A DNA stretch of 39,970 nucleotides from Paucisalibacillus globulus DSM 18846 (GTDB taxonomy: Bacteria > Bacillota > Bacilli > Bacillales > Amphibacillaceae): contig NZ_AXVK01000034.1 in NCBI RefSeq assembly GCF_000482485.1, forward strand, positions 1 through 39,970. The letters run 5' to 3'. Under the pieces are notes generated by a model. That model searched no databases and was not told the origin of the DNA. It was given only the letters and a program-made list of their open reading frames with translations. Below are positions 34,246-39,970 of the stretch, piece after piece. Made by a program: the position numbers and the translations under genes. Numbering within the stretch: the stretch's first letter is position 1; each line of letters starts with the position of its first letter.

Positions 34246-35169
34246 TTATTCTTCCTCTTCAACTAACAAAAATCCAGCATTATCATCGTTATCTTCCCAG
34301 TCCGGGCGCCTCACATAGGAAGTTTCGCAATGCTTTAAAATAGCTTCCGCTGCTTTTAATTGGTTACTCTTTAGAGGAGAAACTAGCGAACGTTTTTCTT
34401 GAAACCACTTCTCATAATCTTGTTTCCCTATTATTTTAGTTTTATATGGTTCTGAAAGAAAGTTAATAATGTTCGTACGGGAAAGTATAATCTTTTCAAT
34501 TGGAAACTTTATAGCATATTTTTCAAGAATTCCTTTTACGATTTTCTCTGATCGTTTCAAGGCAAACATAGGACTTAAATGTTTCGTTTGTTTATTATTC
34601 TTCTCGTATACCCAGCTTCGTTCATCTGATGCAGTAATAATTGTGTCCGGATTTCCTTCTAATAAATAGATAATTTCAATTCCAACTGGGCTAATTAAAA
34701 TAATTTCTCCTTCAATTGGTGCTTTCCGCAGCTCAAAAATAGGATAATACATGAGCAAATAGGTATCTGGAAATCGCTTTAGAAAGTATTGTAATGTCTT
34801 ATCAGCATAGTACTTTCTATCAACAAAAGATACATTTGAAATAGTGGATGTTGCCCACTTAAATTGAAAAGGTAGTAAATGTTCCAAGAAATAATGCTTA
34901 AGTTGCTCTTCCGTTTCTGGAAGTATTTCTCCCTGTTCATCAACTTCAACTGGCTCTTCTTGATGTTTTTTTCTTAAGAAAGATTTCCACTTTGATTGTT
35001 TTTCCACTTCTTCTTCTACCACTGGATCTGTAAGAGATTCATTATTACTCCAAAGCTGAAATAATCTATTCCAGTTATCCTGCTTCAAGCGAATAAATTG
35101 GCTCGGATACCTGTAAATATCCCATTCATAACGGGTAATATAATTTTGCAACTTAATTAATTGGGCCAA
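34246..35169 (-). CDS. ytlQ: YtlQ family protein
   Basis: 307 residues. The N-terminus (LQNYITRYEWDIYRYPSQFI) and the middle IEGEIILISPVGIEIIYLLE resemble the beta-core of nuclease-related (NERD-like) proteins, but a full catalytic set is not evident, so I leave the function open. A highly charged linker lies at about 50-90. The start is a TTG with AAGGGGGG six bases upstream. It overlaps the end of ytlP by 17 bases, so the two are coupled. Confidence 0.85.
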   Translation of the reverse strand: MAQLIKLQNYITRYEWDIYRYPSQFIRLKQDNWNRLFQLWSNNESLTDPVVEEEVEKQSKWKSFLRKKHQEEPVEVDEQGEILPETEEQLKHYFLEHLLPFQFKWATSTISNVSFVDRKYYADKTLQYFLKRFPDTYLLMYYPIFELRKAPIEGEIILISPVGIEIIYLLEGNPDTIITASDERSWVYEKNNKQTKHLSPMFALKRSEKIVKGILEKYAIKFPIEKIILSRTNIINFLSEPYKTKIIGKQDYEKWFQEKRSLVSPLKSNQLKAAEAILKHCETSYVRRPDWEDNDDNAGFLLVEEEE

Positions 35170-35737
35170 TCGATTCCCCCCTTAAGTAAAAGGTTTCAAC
35201 ATTCTCATACTTTGGTGTTTTAGAAGGAAAAATTTGATATAAGACAAATTCCTTTATATTCATATGAAATATTTTCGCTTTATAGTTCTCTCTTATGTTT
35301 CTTAAATTTTCTGCATGGACGTACGTTCCATTCCATTTCTTTGCTAATGTGATGTGTGGCCGAAAGGGTCGATTCTCTTTCGAAAAACCAGCAGTAACTG
35401 CGGTAGATTCAACCTTTAGAAAAAGTTCTTCGATCGTACTGTTTATTTCAACTCCACCCCATAACACACGTGGACTATCTTGTTTCCCAAACGTTCCAAT
35501 TGACCCTACAGTTATTTGAAACTCAGGATAATCAATGGAACGCAAAGACTCTTGTAACTTTTTAAGTCTATTTTCTTCTACTGCACCAAAAAATTTTAAT
35601 GTAATATGCAAATCTTCTTTATGTGGCCATATTTTATAAGAAAGGTTTTCTTGAAATTGTTCTTGCCACCTTACAAATTCTTCCCTCAAACTATTTGAAA
35701 CAGGTATGGCAATAAAATAATGTGGCGTTTCTCCCAT
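35153..35737 (-). CDS. ytlP: RNA 2',3'-cyclic phosphodiesterase (2H family)
   Basis: 194 residues of the 2H phosphoesterase family with both HxT motifs: DLHITLKFFGAVEE (about 44-57) and RPHITLAKKW (about 126-135). It matches the ThpR/2'-5' RNA ligase-like group, which opens 2',3'-cyclic phosphates; the true cellular RNA is not known. GAGGGA precedes the ATG. It starts nine bases after the pseudouridine synthase stop and overlaps ytlQ. Confidence 0.9.
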   Translation of the reverse strand: MGETPHYFIAIPVSNSLREEFVRWQEQFQENLSYKIWPHKEDLHITLKFFGAVEENRLKKLQESLRSIDYPEFQITVGSIGTFGKQDSPRVLWGGVEINSTIEELFLKVESTAVTAGFSKENRPFRPHITLAKKWNGTYVHAENLRNIRENYKAKIFHMNIKEFVLYQIFPSKTPKYENVETFYLRGESIGPIN

Positions 35738-35746
35738 TTATATCCC

Positions 35747-36460
35747 TCACTTAATGGACCTGCAAAAGGTTAGTTCCTCTTTGTTTAACTCACGATACGC
35801 GCCAAGAGGTAGAGATTCATCTAACTCCAACTTACCCATAGACAACCTTTTCAAATAAACTACTTTCTTTCCTATTGTTTCAAACATGCGCTTTACCTGG
35901 TGGAACTTGCCCTCTGTTATACTAATTTCAATTTCAGATTTACTGCTTGCTGAAAGAATTTTAAGCTTTGCAGGTTTGGTTTTATATCCGTCGTCCAGTG
36001 TAACCCCAGCTGCAAATGCTAATACATCCTCATCGGATACAATTCCCGAAATTATAGCAAAATATGTTTTTACTACATCTTTTTTGGGCGACAATAGTTG
36101 ATGTGCTAATTGACCATCATTCGTAAGGAGTAACAATCCCTCCGTATCTTTATCTAGTCTTCCAACAGGAAAAGGCTTGTAGTGCTGAAATTCTGATGAT
36201 AGTAAATCAATCACTGTTTTATCATACCGATCATCTGTTGCAGAAATAACACCAGGTGGTTTATGCATCATTAGATAAATATATGGTTTATAAATGACAA
36301 CTTCTTCTCCAACCAAAATCTGGTCTTTCTCCGGATCAACTTTCATGCCACTATCTTTCGCAATGAAATTGTTTACTGTTACATGTCTTTTCTTCACTAA
36401 TTCTTTAACGTCTTTTCTAGAACCAAACCCCATATTAGCAAGTAATTTGTCTAGCCTCAT
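35747..36460 (-). CDS. ytzG: 16S rRNA pseudouridine synthase (RsuA/RluB family)
   Basis: 237 residues. An N-terminal S4 RNA-binding domain (MRLDKLLANMGFGSRKDVKE) is followed by the catalytic domain with PVGRLDKDTEGLLLLTNDG (the active-site Asp is in GRLDKDTEG) and LKRLSMGKLELDESLPLGAY near the end. It isomerises a uridine in rRNA, probably 16S U516-type by family. GAGGTG lies before the ATG. Spaced 14 bases after murJ, in the same operon. Confidence 0.92.
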   Translation of the reverse strand: MRLDKLLANMGFGSRKDVKELVKKRHVTVNNFIAKDSGMKVDPEKDQILVGEEVVIYKPYIYLMMHKPPGVISATDDRYDKTVIDLLSSEFQHYKPFPVGRLDKDTEGLLLLTNDGQLAHQLLSPKKDVVKTYFAIISGIVSDEDVLAFAAGVTLDDGYKTKPAKLKILSASSKSEIEISITEGKFHQVKRMFETIGKKVVYLKRLSMGKLELDESLPLGAYRELNKEELTFCRSIK

Positions 36461-36474
36461 TATAACACCTCAGG

Positions 36475-38094
36475 TTACCTAAATATTTTGCCTAATATTT
36501 TCACTCTATCTCCAAATACTCTTTCAAGTAATGTGGATTTATAGGCAAACCATAAATAAACATATCCACCAATACCTACTCCTATGATAAGCATTAACAT
36601 TAGCCCCATTCTTGTTTCTTCAAATGGGAATATAAAGCCTAGGACTAGTTTTAATAGCAATATGACTATCCACATAATCAGAACAAAGATACCAATCAAC
36701 ACACTACGTTTAATAAGCGGTTTGAATGGAAAGTCCACTGATTTTTTTATCCATAATAAGTTTAATATTACGGCTATCCCAACTCCAATTGTTGTTGCAA
36801 AAATAGATCCCGTCGCTCCGAACCAATGGATAAATTGAATATTAAATAAAATTTTAAATAATATTCCTGCACATAAATGAAACACTGCATGATTTTGTTG
36901 GTTAATACCTTGTAGAATTGCCGCTGTTACACTTAGTAAAGCAAATAATATACCTACTGGTGCATACCAACCTAATAAAGATCCTGTCTCATTAATATTT
37001 TGTATACCATATAAAGTTCCATATGCTTCTCTTGAAAGCATTGATAATCCAAATGATGCAGGAATAACTAACACCATAATAATTTGCAATGCTTGGCTAA
37101 TTTGATTATTTAATTGCGGTCTCTGCCCTTGAGTAAAGAAAGATGTAAGTACTGGCATCAAAGCTAAGGATAATCCAGTAGCAATAGTAACAGGAATAAT
37201 TACTAACTTATGTGATAACGTATAGATTGAACCTAGTAACACATCTGCAACTTGTTCTTGACCAATAGCAACCATTGCACGTAGAAACGTAAAGTTGTCT
37301 ACAAGCTGAAATACTGGAATGGCAATTGAAACAATGACAAATGGTCCAGCATATCGGAACAACTCTGCAAATAATTCTTTTTTTGGAATATCATGTGTAA
37401 ACTCTTGATGTTCAATATTCTTATCCAAGTGTGGTTTTCTTTTTCTCCAGTACATTAATAAAACAATATAAGAAGCTATTGCTCCAATAAATGCTGCAAA
37501 TGTTGCAAATCCAATTGCAGTAGTTTCTGATCCATCAAAAACGTAAAGAATTATAAACACTGCAACTAAGAGAAATATAATACGCACTATTTGTTCAATA
37601 ACCTGTGAAACAGCTGTTGGTCCCATCGACTGATTACCTTGAAAGAATCCCCGGAAGATACTCATAGAAGGTGTAATAATTAATGCAAAACTAACCATGC
37701 GAATAACCATCGTTACATCTTCTACATTAATTTTAAATCCGTTACCAGCGATAATTTGATTAGCGATAAGCTCAGCACTAAAAAATAAAGCTAAAAAGGT
37801 AATGATACCTGTTAAGGCCATGATTGTCATCCCGGTCTTAAACATTCTCATACCTGTATAATAGTCCCCTAACGAATTATATTTTGATACAAATTTAGAG
37901 ACTGCTAATGGTACTCCTATTGTAGCCACTGTAACTAAAATACTATACGGTGTATATGCCAATTGGTACAATGTCATACTTTCTGGTTCTACCATTGCAT
38001 TAAATGGAATTACATATATCATACCTAAAAACTTTGATAAAAAGGAAGCTGCTGTTAATAAGAAAGCGCCTCTAACGATTGTTGACTTTGACAT
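36475..38094 (-). CDS. murJ: lipid II flippase of the MOP superfamily (YtgP/MurJ)
   Basis: 539 residues with about 14 hydrophobic segments across its length. MSKSTIVRGAFLLTAASFLS at the start, IFRGFFQGNQSMGPTAVSQVIEQ in the first half and MLSREAYGTLYG fit the YtgP family, which in B. subtilis is the MurJ lipid II flippase (Amj being the alternative). It moves the peptidoglycan precursor out of the cell, downstream of MurC in the pathway. AGGTGAAG lies before the ATG. It is the first gene of the run to ytlR. Confidence 0.92.
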   Translation of the reverse strand: MSKSTIVRGAFLLTAASFLSKFLGMIYVIPFNAMVEPESMTLYQLAYTPYSILVTVATIGVPLAVSKFVSKYNSLGDYYTGMRMFKTGMTIMALTGIITFLALFFSAELIANQIIAGNGFKINVEDVTMVIRMVSFALIITPSMSIFRGFFQGNQSMGPTAVSQVIEQIVRIIFLLVAVFIILYVFDGSETTAIGFATFAAFIGAIASYIVLLMYWRKRKPHLDKNIEHQEFTHDIPKKELFAELFRYAGPFVIVSIAIPVFQLVDNFTFLRAMVAIGQEQVADVLLGSIYTLSHKLVIIPVTIATGLSLALMPVLTSFFTQGQRPQLNNQISQALQIIMVLVIPASFGLSMLSREAYGTLYGIQNINETGSLLGWYAPVGILFALLSVTAAILQGINQQNHAVFHLCAGILFKILFNIQFIHWFGATGSIFATTIGVGIAVILNLLWIKKSVDFPFKPLIKRSVLIGIFVLIMWIVILLLKLVLGFIFPFEETRMGLMLMLIIGVGIGGYVYLWFAYKSTLLERVFGDRVKILGKIFR

Positions 38095-38264
38095 TTCTTC
38101 ACCTGCATCTACAATTAAAATATTACATTAAGCCTATTTTATCACACTACCCGTTCCAAGGGATAACCTTATATACAATTCGTTAAGTACACCGAATTTT
38201 ATGCCTAATGATGGTGTATAAGCTATAAGAAGTGGTAAAATATTTTTGAAAGGAATGAGTACGC

Positions 38265-39533
38265 TTGATATATGATGTAATAGTGATAGGCGGTGGACCA
38301 TCTGGACTAATGGCCTCTATTGCCGCAGCTGAACACGGTGGTAAAACCATGCTAATTGAAAAAGGTAATAAATTAGGAAAAAAACTAGCCATTTCAGGTG
38401 GGGGACGTTGTAACGTCACCAATCGATTACCACAAGACGAGGTAATAAAACATATCCCAGGAAATGGGCGTTTTCTATATAGTGCATTTTCAGTATTCAA
38501 TAATTATGACATTATTGACTTCTTTGAAGATATGGGAGTTGCATTAAAGGAGGAAGACCATGGCCGCATGTTCCCAGTATCCAACTCCGCTAAAACCGTT
38601 GTAAATGCCTTAATTAACAAAATGGATGAACTAAACGTTAAAGTAGAATTGAATACTGTCGTTAAGGCGGTTCACTTCGATGCAAATAATCATACTATTA
38701 TACTAGAAAACGGGGAAAAGATTGAAACAAAGTCTGTTGTAATTGCTGTAGGTGGTAAAGCAGTCCCTCATACGGGATCAACAGGTGATGGCTACGCATG
38801 GGCAAAAAAAGCTGGACATACTATAACAGAATTATATCCAACTGAGGTTGCGTTAACATCTAATGAGGAATTTATTAAACAAAAAACATTGCAAGGACTT
38901 TCTTTACGAGATGTTGCTTTGTCTGTTTTAAATGAGAAAGGCAAAACAACAATTACACATAAGATGGATATGATTTTTACCCATTTTGGAGTTTCAGGAC
39001 CTGCTGTTTTACGTTGCTCCCAATTTGTTGTGAAGGAAATCATGAAGGGGAGAAAAAAAGTATCTATGCATCTCGATGTATTGCCAGATACGAAAGAAGA
39101 AAAACTAGTAGAGGAAATTACTCTTTCCTTGGAACAGAATCCAAAAAAGACCGTAAAGAATTTATTAAAAGGTATTGTTCCAGAAAGATTTCTTTCGTTT
39201 GTCTTAAATAAGAATAATGTATCTGATGATATAAAGGCTGCCCATCTTGGAAAAGATACGTTACGCTCCATTATTCACGATTTTAAGAATTTCACATTTC
39301 TAGTAAATGGTTCTTTACCTTTGGAAAAAGCATTTGTAACTGGTGGTGGAGTTTCAATAAAAGAAATTGTACCAAATACTATGCAGTCAAAAATAATGGA
39401 ACGGTTATTTTTCTGTGGTGAAATTTTAGATATACATGGCTATACCGGGGGGTATAATATTACGTCTGCATTAGTAACTGGAAGACTCGCAGGAATGAAT
39501 GCTGCATATGAAGCATCTTATACTGGTATATGA
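38265..39533 (+). CDS. ytfP: HI0933-family NAD(P)/FAD-dependent oxidoreductase
   Basis: 422 residues. The dinucleotide loop [20 protein letters not shown] near the start, [13 protein letters not shown] (HI0933-family signature) and a C-terminal FAD segment [20 protein letters not shown] are clear. The reaction is unknown. The start is a TTG at 38265 with AAAGGA about ten bases upstream; no in-frame ATG lies nearby, so TTG is preferred. Divergent from murJ. Confidence 0.92.
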   Translation: MIYDVIVIGGGPSGLMASIAAAEHGGKTMLIEKGNKLGKKLAISGGGRCNVTNRLPQDEVIKHIPGNGRFLYSAFSVFNNYDIIDFFEDMGVALKEEDHGRMFPVSNSAKTVVNALINKMDELNVKVELNTVVKAVHFDANNHTIILENGEKIETKSVVIAVGGKAVPHTGSTGDGYAWAKKAGHTITELYPTEVALTSNEEFIKQKTLQGLSLRDVALSVLNEKGKTTITHKMDMIFTHFGVSGPAVLRCSQFVVKEIMKGRKKVSMHLDVLPDTKEEKLVEEITLSLEQNPKKTVKNLLKGIVPERFLSFVLNKNNVSDDIKAAHLGKDTLRSIIHDFKNFTFLVNGSLPLEKAFVTGGGVSIKEIVPNTMQSKIMERLFFCGEILDIHGYTGGYNITSALVTGRLAGMNAAYEASYTGI

Positions 39534-39615
39534 TTCCGCTTATCTTTTAATTAAACTGTGGAACTCTATTACTGTATGGGGACATAAAACGGCTTAAAGA
39601 AAGGGTTGGTTTTGA

Positions 39616-39804
39616 ATGCAAACTAAAGGCAAATGGTTGCCAATTCTTGCATCAGTTGGTGTAGGTGCAGCTACCTATTATACCATGAGTAGAAACAACC
39701 AAAATCTTGGCCAAACAGTCGCTAAGATGGTTCCATTTTTTGCGGGTATGCGTGGCGGCAGTGGAAATAACACCGAAAAACTAGGACCATTTGGTATGGC
39801 ATAA
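39616..39804 (+). CDS. DUF3918-type small protein (YrzQ-like)
   Basis: 62 residues: a short hydrophobic N-terminal segment (LPILASVGVGAATYYTMS), then RNNQNLGQTVAKMVPFFAGM, ending in a small polar tail (NNTEKLGPFGMA). This fits the DUF3918 small proteins of Bacilli, which have no known function. AGGG lies about ten bases before the ATG, and a perfect 14-bp terminator follows the stop, so it is probably expressed alone. Confidence 0.75.
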   Translation: MQTKGKWLPILASVGVGAATYYTMSRNNQNLGQTVAKMVPFFAGMRGGSGNNTEKLGPFGMA

Positions 39805-39838
39805 GAAAAACGCACCTTAATTGGTGCGTTTTTCTTAT
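39803..39838 (+). terminator. terminator of the DUF3918-type gene
   Basis: AAGAAAAACGCACC (39803-39816) and GGTGCGTTTTTCTT (39823-39836) pair perfectly around TTAATT. Confidence 0.9.
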
Positions 39839-39970
39839 TTACTTAGTACTTCACTCTATAAATTCACCTTAATAATATTATTTGGGAGAGTCTGTATGCA
39901 TCATTTCAACGTGATTTGCTGCTCCAAATGATGTATGACGTATTTGCATGTTTCATTTCAATTGGATTTG
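39837..39970. other. window end, possible 23-codon frame on the minus strand
   Basis: No clear gene. A minus-strand frame from ATG 39949 to stop 39878 reads MQIRHTSFGAANHVEMMHTD then SPK. It has no good ribosome binding site. It could be a small protein or chance. Confidence 0.2.

Overview
The window is a low-GC chromosomal segment from a Gram-positive, endospore-former-type Bacillaceae bacterium. The gene content and order follow the Bacillus subtilis tyrS / acu / ccpA / murC / ytp-yto-ytm-ytl / ytgP-ytfP neighbourhood. A Na+-type stator pair (motPS) and the general style fit the halotolerant Oceanobacillus/Virgibacillus branch, but the genus is inferred, not shown. No phage, CRISPR, rRNA or tRNA gene was seen.

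Layout. (1) 1-2710 is accessory and partly decayed: the tail of an ISL3-family transposase, a possible small membrane peptide, a broken zinc-type dehydrogenase fragment, a frameshifted glyoxalase, a divergent HxlR regulator with a likely operator, and a DUF6241-type protein. (2) 2714-8434: tyrS under a tyrosine T-box (UAC specifier), a 972-residue bifunctional penicillin-binding protein, and a phosphotransferase. (3) 8672-11138: acuABC, controlling acetyl-CoA synthetase, without the acsA that I recall beside it in B. subtilis. (4) 11246-15196: ccpA-motP-motS operon, then aroA (chorismate mutase/DAHP synthase). (5) 15380-17518: a large FtsA-like actin ATPase whose C-terminal half is a series of repeated beta-rich modules; this is the least described gene here. 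(6) 17599-18411: ytxGH behind a sigma-B-like promoter. (7) 18718-25544: murC with a structured leader, nicotinate phosphoribosyltransferase with a palindrome beside its promoter, sftA, ytpR and ytpQ. (8) 25717-33060: an orphan membrane-anchored protein, ytoQ, a DUF84 NTPase, a GC-rich nested palindromic repeat, ytoP, ytzB, ytnP plus a short-chain dehydrogenase behind a perfect inverted repeat, trmB, ytzH and ytmP. (9) 33103-39804: a small MITE-like element, then ytlR-ytlQ-ytlP-pseudouridine synthase-murJ, the flavoprotein ytfP and a small DUF3918-type protein.

How it fits together. Most genes are core housekeeping: cell wall (class A PBP, MurC, MurJ), chromosome segregation (SftA), NAD salvage, tRNA and rRNA modification, carbon catabolite control and motility. 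Many start sites need correction from the longest open frame, and ribosome binding sites decide them: tyrS, acuA, motP, aroA, the FtsA-like gene, murC, sftA, ytpR, ytpQ, trmB (TTG), ytzB and the SDR. The items most worth a second look are the FtsA-like repeat protein, the perfect inverted repeats upstream of ytnP and pncB, the murC and sftA leaders, the two extragenic repeats and the decaying glyoxalase/dehydrogenase operon.
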